A stretch of DNA of 64,000 bases from Ga0077530 sp046293075 (GCA_046293075.1 JBKBPL010000022.1:1-64000), one strand, 5' to 3'; shown: positions 7,916-16,888, numbered from the stretch's first letter. The notes: generated by a model not told the origin, from the sequence alone. Program-made: numbers and translations.

Positions 7916-8050
7916 GTTGACATTGCCGAATCAGCCGCGCGTTGGCATGGTCAACACGTAGCTGCGATGACGATCTATCGTTGCTATTGCCCACTTCGGG
8001 CGTTTCCTCCCTAGACTTGGGCCGTTCATTTGGTGAGCGGCCCCTTTGTT
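7916..8050 (+). ncRNA. Candidate structured sRNA with an unpaired CCUCCC, resembling the suhB/alpha-r14 family
   Basis: The gap 7796-8087 contains a chain of foldable elements on the plus strand. A weak promoter TTATCA (7881-7886) N17 TATAGT (7904-7909) would start RNA near 7916. A first hairpin is closed by GTTGAC (7916-7921) with GTCAAC (7950-7955). A second pairs GCGATGA with TCGTTGC around 7964-7984. A third is GCCC-acttc-GGGC (7989-8001). Then comes an apparently unpaired TTTCCTCCC (8003-8011), and a 10-bp terminator hairpin with CTTTGTT (8019-8050). Several hairpins with an exposed anti-Shine-Dalgarno CCUCC and a terminator are the known features of the suhB/alpha-r14 sRNA family of Hyphomicrobiales. 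Family assignment is from shape and memory, not an alignment. Confidence 0.5.
8019..8050 (+). terminator. Rho-independent terminator of the sRNA candidate
   Basis: GGGCCGTTCA (8019-8028) pairs with TGAGCGGCCC (8034-8043) with one G-U pair and a five-base loop, followed by CTTTGTT. The tail is T-rich only on the plus strand, so it does not serve the minus-strand gene that ends at 8088. Confidence 0.65.
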
Positions 8051-8087
8051 CTGCCCGGGAGGCGATCCCCAAGCGTTGCCGCGCCCG

Positions 8088-9803
8088 TCAGCGTCCATAG
8101 ATGACGCGCTTGCCCGCTGGCCACGAAACCCGATAGCCGAAATCGATCTGACGCTCCTCGTCCGGTTGGAGCAGTGCTTCCCAGGCCAGCACTCCACGCT
8201 TATCGTCGACGTCGCGGCGCGTCGGCGGCGTCTTGCCGATCAACTCGACCTTGATGTCCTGCTGGCGGGACGTGGGGATACTGTCCAGCACCGAGACCGC
8301 AATGGCCCGCTCATGCAGGTTCTTGACCAAGATGCGGTAGGCGCGCGTGTCGGTTTGCTGCGAGGAGATGAGCCCCGTTTCGCCGCGCCTGTCTTCAACC
8401 GTCGCATAGCGCACGCGGACCGAATCGTCAGTGCCAAAGCCGATCTCATGCTCCTGTCCAGGGGCCAGCAGCGGCAGTTTGCCATGGCCGACGTAAGTGC
8501 CGTCCCGGAAGAGCGCGATGGCGCCGGGGAGGTAGGCGGTCGTCTTCGGCGCAGCAACTTTGGCGTAGAGGTAGGCCTGGGTCCTCAGCCGTGGCACGGT
8601 CCGCACCACAAGAGTCGGCTCGATTTTTGCCTCATCAATCAACACCCGCTTGACGTCGCTGCCGGCGAGGACGGTCGTCCGGCCCGGGATGTCGAAGCGC
8701 GCCTGGAAGGCGGAGATCTCTGCACTCGCCTGCTGCTCCCCGATTTCCGCTTCCGCGTCCTTTTCTCTTTCAGCAGCTGCGGCCGCGCTCGGCGCGCTGC
8801 TGCCGTCAGCGCCCGGGCGGCGGGCTCTGCCGGCGGGTGGTGCCGTGGTTGGCGCAGGGCTCGCCATCGGGCGCGGCGCCGGTGCGTCAGGGACGAAATC
8901 GATGATGGTCGGATCGAGGCTCGGTGCCGAAGCGCCGTTCGCCGGGCGCGCCGTCGAGAGGGTGAGAACGACATCGCGCCAGTCCTCGCCCGTGCGCTGC
9001 TGCACGGCGGCTCGCCGGATGAGCACCAGGCTTGGCGCCACATTGCGGGCGCCGGTCATCAGCCGCGCATCGTAGAGGGATTGCCAGGAAGCCGAGGGCA
9101 CCTGGTAGCGCAGCAGCAGGTTCGCCTCGAGCGCGGCGGCGGCTGTGACCTTGACGCGCACCTCGGTGCGAGCGTCCTCGATCGGGGCAAGGTCGGACAA
9201 TTCCCTTTCGAGATCAGTGATCCGGCGGTCGAACTCGCGCACCCTGAGGCTGGCAGCAAGCCGTGCCTTCTCGGCTTCGGCGAGCCGGCTGCCAATCAGA
9301 AGGAAGATGTCGCGCCATTCTTCGGTCTTTTCTCCCTTCTCGCCCGGTCTTGCACCGGGCTGCGTCGGCAGCGCAACCAGCCCCTCGATGAACCGCTTTT
9401 GCGCCTCGGCGGCCTCAACCTCGGCGGCGATGAGCGCGCGCTCGTCCTGAAGCTTCTCGATGGCCTCTTCGAGCTTGCGGCGCTCGCTGTGGCTGGCAGC
9501 GGGGCCCAGGCGCGGAATTTCCACCCTGCGCGTATCGACCGAGCCGATATCAAGCCGGCCGGTGCTGCGGCCTTCGATGCGGATCGACCCCTCGATGGCC
9601 TGCGCCGGCAAGTCCTTGAACACCAGGACATGCTCGCCCTGCGCGATCTTGAGCTGGGCCGTGCGTGTCACTTCGGCCCCGCGAGAGAAGACAGTGACGG
9701 CCGAGATCGTGGATGTGCCCGCGATTTCCGCGGCGGCAAGCGGCGTTGCCGCCATGGCGAACACGACCAAGGCCGGCGCCAGCCACCGAACATCGAGACG
9801 CAT
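8088..9803 (-). CDS. DUF4139/DUF4140 (mucoidy inhibitor MuiA-like) secreted protein
   Basis: 571 residues. An N-terminal signal peptide (APALVVFAMAATPLAAA, cleavage near residue 25) directs it to the periplasm. DUF4140 follows (about 30-130: TISAVTVFSRGAEVTRTAQL and the motif VLVFKDLPAQAIEGSIRIEG). A helical coiled-coil region (about 105-230) comes next. The DUF4139 beta-rich half (about 230-571) contains LEANLLLRYQVPSASWQSLYDARL and ends with the typical LQPDEERQIDFGYRVSWPAGK. A low-complexity Pro/Ala/Arg linker occupies about 305-355. MuiA-like proteins were linked to exopolysaccharide phenotypes, but the biochemical role is unknown. Confidence 0.85.
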   Translation of the reverse strand: MRLDVRWLAPALVVFAMAATPLAAAEIAGTSTISAVTVFSRGAEVTRTAQLKIAQGEHVLVFKDLPAQAIEGSIRIEGRSTGRLDIGSVDTRRVEIPRLGPAASHSERRKLEEAIEKLQDERALIAAEVEAAEAQKRFIEGLVALPTQPGARPGEKGEKTEEWRDIFLLIGSRLAEAEKARLAASLRVREFDRRITDLERELSDLAPIEDARTEVRVKVTAAAALEANLLLRYQVPSASWQSLYDARLMTGARNVAPSLVLIRRAAVQQRTGEDWRDVVLTLSTARPANGASAPSLDPTIIDFVPDAPAPRPMASPAPTTAPPAGRARRPGADGSSAPSAAAAAEREKDAEAEIGEQQASAEISAFQARFDIPGRTTVLAGSDVKRVLIDEAKIEPTLVVRTVPRLRTQAYLYAKVAAPKTTAYLPGAIALFRDGTYVGHGKLPLLAPGQEHEIGFGTDDSVRVRYATVEDRRGETGLISSQQTDTRAYRILVKNLHERAIAVSVLDSIPTSRQQDIKVELIGKTPPTRRDVDDKRGVLAWEALLQPDEERQIDFGYRVSWPAGKRVIYGR

Positions 9804-9844
9804 TGCCTAAGCTCCGGTAGATGGGTTTCTGGATGCGAAACGTC

Positions 9845-10627
9845 TTAGACCACCGGACAGGCGCCGCCGTCGATGTTGATGGCCGTGCCGGTGATATAGG
9901 AGCCGGCGTCGGAGGCGAGGAACAGCACCATGCTGGCGAACTCCTCGGCGGTGCCGACCCGGCCGAGGGGGATGTCCTTGCCCATCTCCTCGTAGAACGC
10001 GGCGAGGCTGCGGCCCTTGTTCTCGTGCGCATGCCGCCGTACCCACTGATCGCTCTCGATGCGGCCGACGAGCACGGCATTGACGAGGACGTTGTGGGGC
10101 GCGCCCTCGCCGGCCAGCACCTTCGTCAGCGCCATGCCGGCCGCACGGGAGACGGCAGTGGGCGCGCGGCCGGCCGCCGGCGCCTTGGCGCTCGTATTGA
10201 GGACATTGATGATGCGGCCGTACTTGCGCGACGTCATGCCAGGAAAAGCCAGCCGGCAGAGGCGGATCGCTGCAAAGAGCTTGAGGTCGAGATCGGCCTG
10301 CCAGACCTCGTCGGTGATGGTCTCGAACTTGCCCGTCTTGGAGGTGCCGGCATTGTTGACCAGTACGTCGAGGGGACCGAGGGCCTCTTCAGCGGCGGTA
10401 AAGACCCGGGTGCAGTCCTCGGCCTTGCTGACGTCGCCGGCAATGGCGGCGACCTTGCCGGGCCCGACCTTCTCAAGCTCGCGCCGCGCCGCGTCGAGTG
10501 GTTCCTGCCGCCGGGCGACAAGGGCGACGTTGGCGCCGGCCCCGACGAACGCCTTGGCAATGGCGAGCCCGATCCCCAGGCTGGCGCCAGTGACGAGCGC
10601 GTTGCGGCCGGTCATTTGAAGCTGCAC
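9845..10627 (-). CDS. Short-chain dehydrogenase/reductase-fold protein with a non-canonical active site
   Basis: 260 residues from the GTG at 10627, chosen because ggaggaaatgcc lies directly upstream and the residues match the usual SDR N-terminus. The cofactor fold is present: TGASLGIG (about 12-19), NNAG (about 88-91), PLGRVGTAEEFASMVLFLASD and the C-terminal ITGTAINIDGG. The catalytic residues are not: where SDRs have N-I-S-S this protein has NVLNTSA, and where they have Y-x-x-x-K it has TAVSR (in GRAPTAVSRAAGMALTK). Ser, Tyr and Lys are thus replaced by Asn, Thr and Arg. It may bind NAD(P)H without classical SDR chemistry. It is divergent from uvrD. Confidence 0.8.
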   Translation of the reverse strand: MQLQMTGRNALVTGASLGIGLAIAKAFVGAGANVALVARRQEPLDAARRELEKVGPGKVAAIAGDVSKAEDCTRVFTAAEEALGPLDVLVNNAGTSKTGKFETITDEVWQADLDLKLFAAIRLCRLAFPGMTSRKYGRIINVLNTSAKAPAAGRAPTAVSRAAGMALTKVLAGEGAPHNVLVNAVLVGRIESDQWVRRHAHENKGRSLAAFYEEMGKDIPLGRVGTAEEFASMVLFLASDAGSYITGTAINIDGGACPVV

Positions 10628-10781
10628 GGCATTTCCTCCCCGTAAACGGTCATTCGCTGGGCCGGAACAGTACGCTGGGCAGCCCGGCAAAGGAAGCGAT
10701 GTCATCAGGCCCGGAAGGGGGCGGGCTTGGGCGTTGAGACGCCGAATTGCCGCCGCCGATCCCATGCTATAAGGCCCCGTC

Positions 10782-13226
10782 ATGTCAGCGAATCAGGTGA
10801 AAATGAGTGGCTTGCCGGCCGAGGATGCCGACGAGCCGCCGTTCGACCTCCCTGCGGCGCCCGATGCGGCTGCGGCAAAGGGGGAGCCGGCGGGCCGGCT
10901 CACAATCTCGGCGCGCGCCGCGGCGCAGGCCGCCGCCGCCCCCTACCTGGCGGGCCTCAACCCCGAGCAGCGCCGTGCCGTCGAAACGACCGAGGGCCCG
11001 GTTCTCGTACTTGCCGGCGCCGGCGTCGGCAAGACGCGGGTGCTGACGACGCGCATCGCCCACATCCTCGCGACCCGCAAGGCCTATCCGTCGCAGGTGC
11101 TCGCCGTCACCTTCACCAACAAGGCGGCACGCGAGATGAAGGAGCGTATCGGCGACCTCATCGGCGGTGCCGTCGAAGGCATGCCGTGGCTCGGCACATT
11201 CCATGCCATCGGGGTGAAGATCCTGCGCCGGCACGCCGAGCTTGTCGGCCTGAAGGACGGTTTCACTATCCTCGACGTGGACGACCAACTGCGGCTTGTG
11301 CGGCAGGTCATCGAGGCGGCGGGACTCGACAAGGACCGCTGGCCGGCGCGTCAGCTCGCTGCGATGATCGACAACTGGAAGAACAAGGGCCTCACGCCGG
11401 ATAAGGTGAGCACCGGCGACTCCCAGGTGTTCGCCGGCATTGGGGCACGGCTCTATGCGGCCTATCAGCAGCGCCTGAAGGAGCTCAACGCCGTCGATTT
11501 CGGCGATCTGCTGCTCGAGTCGCTGCGGCTCTTCCGAGAGCATCCCGATGTGCTCGCCGACTATCAGCGCCGCTTCCGCTACATCCTCGTCGACGAGTAC
11601 CAGGACACCAACGTCGTCCAGTATCAGTGGCTGCGACTCATCGCGCAGGCGCCGGGGGGGCAGCCGAATCTCTGCTGCGTCGGTGACGATGATCAGTCGA
11701 TCTACGGCTGGCGCGGCGCGGAGGTCGACAATATCCTGCGTTTCGAGAAGGATTTCCCCGGTGCCGTCGTGATCCGGCTCGAGCGCAACTACCGCTCGAC
11801 GGGCCACATTCTCGCCGCCGCCGCGGGGCTCATCGCCCACAACACCGGCCGTCTCGGCAAGACGCTCTTCACGGACGACGAGCTCGGCAAGAAGATCGCC
11901 ATTCTCGGCGTCTGGGATGACGAGGAGGAAGCGCGCGCGATCGGCGAGGAGATCGAGCGTCTGGCGAAGCGTGGCCACCGGCTCAACGAGATGGCCATCC
12001 TGGTGCGGGCCTCCTTCCAGATGCGTGTCTTTGAGGACCGCTTCATCACGCTCGGGCTTCCCTATCGCGTGATCGGCGGCCCGCGCTTCTATGAGCGCCA
12101 GGAAATCAAGGATGCGATCGCGTATCTCGAAGTCACACACAATCCGGCGAACGACCTGAAGTTCGAGCGCATCATCAACGTGCCGAAGCGCGGGCTCGGC
12201 GATGCCACGATCAAGCAGATCCACGACGTTGCGCGCGCCGGCAGCATCCCGATGTTCGAGGCGGCGCGCCAGCTCGCCGAGAGCGACGAGTTGAAGCCGA
12301 AGGCGCGGCGCGCGCTCGGCGATCTCATCGCGGCCTTTCTGCGCTGGCGCGGACAAGTCGAGGGCATGAAGCATACCGAGCTTGCCGAGCTGATCCTCGA
12401 CGAGAGCGGCTACACGGCCATGTGGCAGGCGGACAAGAGCCCGCAGGCACAGTCCCGGCTCGAAAACCTCAAGGAGCTGATCCGCTTCATGCACGAGTTC
12501 GAGACCCTTGGCGGCTTCCTCGAGCACGTGGCGCTGGTCATGGACGCCGAGCAGAGCGATGACGGGGACCGCGTGTCGCTGATGACGTTGCACGCGGCCA
12601 AGGGGCTCGAGTTCGAGACGGTGTTTCTGCCGGGCTGGGAGGAGGGCCTATTCCCGCACCAGCGCTCGCTCGATGAAAGCGGGCTCGCCGGGCTTGAGGA
12701 GGAGCGCCGGCTCGCCTACGTCGGCCTGACGCGCGGCAAGCGGCGCGTGCAGGTGAGCTTCGCGCAGAACCGGCGCACTCGCGGGCTCTATCAGACGGCG
12801 TGCCCTTCGCGGTTCGTCGACGAGCTGCCGGAGGACCACGTCGACGTGCTCGAGTCGCGGAGCCCCTTCGGTGGCGTCTATGCGAGCATGGGCAGCGAGC
12901 CACGCTTTGGGCGCGCCAATCCTTATGGCAAGAGCCGCTTCGACGATGCGCCCTCGCCGTTCGCGACGAGCTACACGACCCCGGGCTGGCAGCGGGCACA
13001 GGAGCAGTGGAAGGCGGCCCGCCCCGCGCGCCGCCCGCCGCAGACGATCGAAGGCCAGCTCGTGGCGTCCTCGGATCATGTCTCTGCGTTCGTCGAAGGG
13101 GACCGCGTGCGTCACCAGAAGTTTGGCCTCGGCACTGTGACGATGGTCGACGGCAACAAGCTGACGATCGACTTCGACAGCGGCGACAGGAAGCGCGTCA
13201 TCGAGAGCTTTCTGGTGAAGGCCTGA
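10782..13226 (+). CDS. uvrD: UvrD/PcrA-type superfamily 1 DNA helicase
   Basis: 814 residues. ATP-dependent 3'-5' helicase for nucleotide excision and mismatch repair and for clearing replication blocks. Walker A is GAGVGKT (79-85), with the Q-motif LNPEQRRAVE just before; Walker B is VDEYQDTN (about 267-274), then GDDDQSIYGWRGA, LERNYRST, LMTLHAAKGLEFETVF and VGLTRGKRR. The last 50 residues (HVSAFVEGDRVRHQKFGLGT) form the Tudor-like fold that contacts RNA polymerase in PcrA/UvrD. An alternative start at residue 8 (MSGLPAED) is possible. The gene abuts the convergent DUF4384 gene with no gap. Confidence 0.95.
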   Translation: MSANQVKMSGLPAEDADEPPFDLPAAPDAAAAKGEPAGRLTISARAAAQAAAAPYLAGLNPEQRRAVETTEGPVLVLAGAGVGKTRVLTTRIAHILATRKAYPSQVLAVTFTNKAAREMKERIGDLIGGAVEGMPWLGTFHAIGVKILRRHAELVGLKDGFTILDVDDQLRLVRQVIEAAGLDKDRWPARQLAAMIDNWKNKGLTPDKVSTGDSQVFAGIGARLYAAYQQRLKELNAVDFGDLLLESLRLFREHPDVLADYQRRFRYILVDEYQDTNVVQYQWLRLIAQAPGGQPNLCCVGDDDQSIYGWRGAEVDNILRFEKDFPGAVVIRLERNYRSTGHILAAAAGLIAHNTGRLGKTLFTDDELGKKIAILGVWDDEEEARAIGEEIERLAKRGHRLNEMAILVRASFQMRVFEDRFITLGLPYRVIGGPRFYERQEIKDAIAYLEVTHNPANDLKFERIINVPKRGLGDATIKQIHDVARAGSIPMFEAARQLAESDELKPKARRALGDLIAAFLRWRGQVEGMKHTELAELILDESGYTAMWQADKSPQAQSRLENLKELIRFMHEFETLGGFLEHVALVMDAEQSDDGDRVSLMTLHAAKGLEFETVFLPGWEEGLFPHQRSLDESGLAGLEEERRLAYVGLTRGKRRVQVSFAQNRRTRGLYQTACPSRFVDELPEDHVDVLESRSPFGGVYASMGSEPRFGRANPYGKSRFDDAPSPFATSYTTPGWQRAQEQWKAARPARRPPQTIEGQLVASSDHVSAFVEGDRVRHQKFGLGTVTMVDGNKLTIDFDSGDRKRVIESFLVKA

Positions 13227-14909
13227 TTACTGGACCTCAATCACGATACCCGTCCGCCAGATCTGGCTCTGCGGCACGTGCGCCTGGCCGGGGGGTGGCG
13301 CATCCTCCTTCTGCTCACCTTCGGCAACAGGCGGCGGCCGGCGCAAGTGGGCATCGAGAAAGGCCGCATAGGGGCCGAGCTCCTGGAAACGCTGGCGCTC
13401 GAAGTCGTGGCGGATGCCGTCGACGAGGCCTTCCATGCGCGTGCAGAGCGCCACGATCCGCTCGCGGCCCTTGTCCTTCACGCGGAGGCGATAGCGTGCG
13501 CCTTGCGGCGGAATGGTCACGCTGAGGTGGGCAGGGATGCGATTGCCCGGTGCGAAATCGTTGGGGAAGATCACCGTGCCGTAGCCCTCCCTATCGATGC
13601 TGATGACCGTCAGATAGCAATCGACATTCGAGCGCACGGTGATCTCGATCGCGTTGCCGGTCGCATAGCGCGGCAGATCGGGATAGAGGGTGAGATCGAT
13701 CGGCGTCGTCGCGCTCACGGGCGGACGGACCGCGTCCAGGGGCACGAGCGGCACCGCCCGTTCCGGCGGCAAGACGCGCAGAAGGCGCGCGATCAGCGCC
13801 CAGGCATCCTCGAGGTCATTGCGCAGAACCGTGCCGTAGATCAGGCGGCGCAGCAGGTGGCGCTCACCGCTCGCGGCGGGCTCGAGGACGCTGACGAGTG
13901 CCGCGGAGCTCATGCCGAGCTCGGCCGCGACCCGATGAACATTGACCGGCGCCAGATGCTGGCGCGCGAGCTGAAGGATCAGCTCGGCATGGCGTTCGAG
14001 CTTCTCAGGCGGCGCGACCGGGGCGAGGATGGCCCGCGCGGTTTCGCGGTCGTTGTCGAGCATGAGATGGCTGTCGGCAAGATGGGCCGGCACGGGGCCA
14101 TTGGGTCCGGCGTTCGCTGTGCCGAACGTGCCGCGCAGCACCTGCGCGACAAGCTGGTCGGCACGGACGATGAGCGGCCCTGGAATGCGCCGGATCTGCG
14201 TTTTCACGCCGAGGATCGCACGCCAGCGGAAGGCATCCCAGCCGAGGTCCTGAATGTCGATGGCGATGTGGTGGTCTTGCGCGTTGAGGATATGGGTCGT
14301 TACGGCGTGCGGGACGCCGGCCACTGCGGCCAAGAGCAATCCGATCATCTCCCGCCACTCGGCGAGTTGCGCCCGTGTTGCGCAGCCGAGGTCCAGATGG
14401 GCGAAGCTGAGAATGCGGTACGCCGAGACCGGCTTCTTCATGTTTGCAGCAAGGCGCGCCAGCTCCGCCTCAATACGCTCGCGCGGGACGAAGGTGGCGG
14501 TCGGGCACGTCGCGGCGTCGGCGGGCAGGGCCTCGATCCAGGCGCGGAGCGTGGCCAGCTCATCCGGGCTCGGGCCGGCTGGGTCGCCGCCGAACCGGCG
14601 CAACAGCTCGGTGTAGGCGGGCGATCCGTCCGGATTGCCCGGTCTGATCAGCGTCGGGTCGCGGGCAAGGGCAGCGAGGTCGAGCGTGGCGCCGCCGATG
14701 GCCGCGCGGCATGGCGTGCAATGCGTCGTGAGCACCGCGCGCGCGCGCGCATTCAGCGCTTCATCGGCACGTGCGAAAAGGATCAGCGCGTCAGCGATGA
14801 CGAGCGCCAGGGCGAACAGTGCGGTGCGCAGGGACGGCGGGCGGCTACGACCCCGCGTGGGCCTCAAGGAATGGCAGGACATGGGAGTGGAATAACTCCG
14901 GCTCCTCAT
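13227..14909 (-). CDS. Secreted or membrane-anchored DUF4384 protein with a degenerate cytochrome-c-like N-terminus
   Basis: 560 residues in the longest reading; a second ATG at 14882 avoids some of the 65-bp overlap with the upstream hydrolase, and no ribosome site settles it. A hydrophobic signal or anchor (LRTALFALALVIADALILF) spans about 27-46. RAVLTTHCTPCRAAIGG and PGNPDGSPAYTELLRRFGG then resemble the c-type cytochrome domain found in planctomycete-type proteins, but the motif is CTPCR, not CxxCH, so covalent heme is not expected to have an axial His. Residues about 430-500 (VDCYLTVISIDREGYGTVIFPND) are a DUF4384 domain, often attached to caspase-like or secreted regulators. Function unknown. 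Confidence 0.65.
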   Translation of the reverse strand: MRSRSYSTPMSCHSLRPTRGRSRPPSLRTALFALALVIADALILFARADEALNARARAVLTTHCTPCRAAIGGATLDLAALARDPTLIRPGNPDGSPAYTELLRRFGGDPAGPSPDELATLRAWIEALPADAATCPTATFVPRERIEAELARLAANMKKPVSAYRILSFAHLDLGCATRAQLAEWREMIGLLLAAVAGVPHAVTTHILNAQDHHIAIDIQDLGWDAFRWRAILGVKTQIRRIPGPLIVRADQLVAQVLRGTFGTANAGPNGPVPAHLADSHLMLDNDRETARAILAPVAPPEKLERHAELILQLARQHLAPVNVHRVAAELGMSSAALVSVLEPAASGERHLLRRLIYGTVLRNDLEDAWALIARLLRVLPPERAVPLVPLDAVRPPVSATTPIDLTLYPDLPRYATGNAIEITVRSNVDCYLTVISIDREGYGTVIFPNDFAPGNRIPAHLSVTIPPQGARYRLRVKDKGRERIVALCTRMEGLVDGIRHDFERQRFQELGPYAAFLDAHLRRPPPVAEGEQKEDAPPPGQAHVPQSQIWRTGIVIEVQ

Positions 14910-15642
14910 TGTGCAGCATGTGTGAGACGCCAGGCACGATGACGAGGTCGGAGCCCGGAATGGCCGCGTGGATCGCCTGTGCCGCCGCGACCGGTGTCGC
15001 CGGGTCGATCTCGCCGACGATCACGCGCGTCGGCAGGCGAATGGCGCCGAGGCGGTCCGTCACGTTGAGGCGGCGAATGGCATGGCACCAGCCGACATAG
15101 CCGTCGATGGGCGTCGACTGGATCATCTTGCGCAGGCGCTCGACGAGCGTGGCGTTCTCGTTGAGCGCGCGCGGCGAGACCCAGCGCTGCATGGCGCCAT
15201 CCACCTGCGTGACCATGCCGCCGGTCAAGGCGGACGCGATGCGCTGGTCCCAGATGGGCTGCGCCTCATCCGGGATGCGGCTCGAGGTCGACACCAGGAT
15301 GAGCGCGTTGAAGCGCTCGGGGTGGAGAAGGCCGAGGTATTGGCCGACCATGCCACCCATGGAGAGCCCGAGGAAGCTTGCCTTCCCGATGCCGCAGGCG
15401 CTCATCAGATCGACGACGTCCTTGGCCAACGACTCGAGCTGATAAGGAGGCGAGGGGGCATCGCTCTTACCGTGGCCGCGCGCATCGAGGCGCAGGACCC
15501 GGTACTTGGGTTCGAGGGCCGCCGTCAGCTCGTCCCAGCTCGTCAGATTGGTCGCCAGCGGATGGTGGAGGACGACGACGGGCCCGTCGGCGGGGCCGGA
15601 GAGTTCGTAGTTGATATCCACGCCGTTGATGGTCGCTTTCAT
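14845..15642 (-). CDS. Alpha/beta hydrolase, 3-oxoadipate enol-lactonase-like
   Basis: 265 residues with an excellent ribosome site (aaggagg) before the ATG at 15642. The catalytic triad is visible: Ser in GLSMGG (about residue 96), Asp in VGEIDPATP, and His in VSHMLHNEEPE near the C-terminus; the oxyanion region is HHPLATNLTSW. The closest named relatives are PcaD-type 3-oxoadipate enol-lactonases, but there are no pca genes here, so a general esterase or lactonase role is as likely. The 3' end overlaps the next leftward gene, suggesting co-transcription. Confidence 0.8.
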   Translation of the reverse strand: MKATINGVDINYELSGPADGPVVVLHHPLATNLTSWDELTAALEPKYRVLRLDARGHGKSDAPSPPYQLESLAKDVVDLMSACGIGKASFLGLSMGGMVGQYLGLLHPERFNALILVSTSSRIPDEAQPIWDQRIASALTGGMVTQVDGAMQRWVSPRALNENATLVERLRKMIQSTPIDGYVGWCHAIRRLNVTDRLGAIRLPTRVIVGEIDPATPVAAAQAIHAAIPGSDLVIVPGVSHMLHNEEPELFHSHVLPFLEAHAGS

Positions 15643-15787
15643 GAGCGGTCCTCCTTCGAGGGCTGAGGGGCTCCGTCGACACAGCTCTCGATTGCACTCA
15701 ATGTCTAGTAGCTATGGGGCAGAACGATGTACAGACGGCAGTGGCCGTCCTCACAAAGGGGTGGCGGCCGAATGTGACTGGAAGCCC

Positions 15788-16888
15788 ATGCGCACGGCCG
15801 AGTTCGATTTCGACCTTCCTGAGGACCGCATTGCCCTATACCCGGCCGTGCCGCGCGATGCGGCGCGCCTGCTGGTGGTGCGGCCCGGCGACGATCCGGC
15901 GCTCGCCGACCATGCGGTTGGCGATCTGCCACGCCTCCTGCGGCCCGGCGATGTTCTTGTGTTCAACGACACGCGCGTGATCCCGGCGGCGCTGGCGGGC
16001 ACGCGCGTCCGGGACGCAAACGAGACGCCTGTCTCGTTCAACCTGATCAAACGCGTAGATGAGAGCCGCTGGCGTGCCTTCGCGCAGCCGGCGCGGCGCC
16101 TCAAGGTGGGCGACCGGATCCGCTTCGGAGCGGAGACGGATGGTCGCGTCTGCCTGCTCGGCACGCTCGATGCAACCGTCACGGCGAAGCTCGATAATGG
16201 CGAGGTCGAGCTGGCCTTCTCTTTTCACGGCGCCTTTCTCGATGAGGCCGTCGACGCGCTTGGGCGGATGCCCCTGCCGCCGTATATTGCTGCCCGGCGG
16301 CCGCCAGGGCCGGAGGACCGAGAGAGCTACCAGACGATGTTCGCTCGGCGCGAAGGGGCGGTCGCGGCGCCGACAGCGGCCCTCCATTTCACACCCGCGC
16401 TCGTCGAACGGCTTAAGGCCGCGGGCATGACGACGGAGCTGGTGACGCTGCATGTCGGCGCCGGTACGTTCCTTCCCGTGAAGGTCGAGGACACGGCCGA
16501 CCACCGCATGCACGCCGAGTGGGGCGAGGTCACGCCTCAGACGGCGGCGCGGTTGACGGCCGCACGCCGCGCGGGGCGCCGCATTGTCGCGGTTGGGACG
16601 ACGGCGCTGCGGTTGCTCGAGTCGGCGGCGGGTGCCGATGGCTCCATTCGGCCGTTCCGCGGCGAGACCGGCATTTTCATTACGCCTGGGTATTGCTTCC
16701 GCGCCGTCGATGTGCTGATGACCAATTTCCATCTGCCGCGTTCGACGTTGTTCATGCTGGTGGCGGCTTTCTCAGGGCTCGAAACCATGAAGGTCGCCTA
16801 TGCGCACGCGATCGCGCACGGTTATCGCTTCTACTCGTATGGCGATGCATGCCTGCTGCATCCCGCGAGGCGCGATCGCACAGCATAG
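15788..16888 (+). CDS. queA: S-adenosylmethionine:tRNA ribosyltransferase-isomerase
   Basis: 366 residues from the ATG at 15788. QueA transfers and isomerises the ribose of SAM onto preQ1 at position 34 of tRNAs for Asp, Asn, His and Tyr, giving epoxyqueuosine. The family blocks are intact: the N-terminal FDFDLPEDRIALYPA, GDVLVFNDTRVIPARL-like (here VLVFNDTRVIPAAL), PLPPYI, YQTMFARREGAVAAPTAALHFT, and LHVGAGTFLPVKVED. It is followed 47 bp later by tgt, the preceding enzyme of the same pathway. Confidence 0.96.
   Translation: MRTAEFDFDLPEDRIALYPAVPRDAARLLVVRPGDDPALADHAVGDLPRLLRPGDVLVFNDTRVIPAALAGTRVRDANETPVSFNLIKRVDESRWRAFAQPARRLKVGDRIRFGAETDGRVCLLGTLDATVTAKLDNGEVELAFSFHGAFLDEAVDALGRMPLPPYIAARRPPGPEDRESYQTMFARREGAVAAPTAALHFTPALVERLKAAGMTTELVTLHVGAGTFLPVKVEDTADHRMHAEWGEVTPQTAARLTAARRAGRRIVAVGTTALRLLESAAGADGSIRPFRGETGIFITPGYCFRAVDVLMTNFHLPRSTLFMLVAAFSGLETMKVAYAHAIAHGYRFYSYGDACLLHPARRDRTA

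Noticed and set aside
8046..9848. A 600-codon open frame on the plus strand
   Set aside because: It is antisense to the DUF4139 gene, whose signal peptide and domain motifs are clear; high GC keeps the opposite frame open. Composition is Arg/Ala/Gly-rich without family motifs.
10785..12593. A 602-codon open frame on the minus strand
   Set aside because: Antisense to uvrD/pcrA, whose helicase motifs are complete. No motif or start signal supports the opposite frame.
13278..14942. A 554-codon open frame on the plus strand
   Set aside because: Antisense to the DUF4384 gene; no recognisable fold and an Arg/Gly-rich shadow composition.
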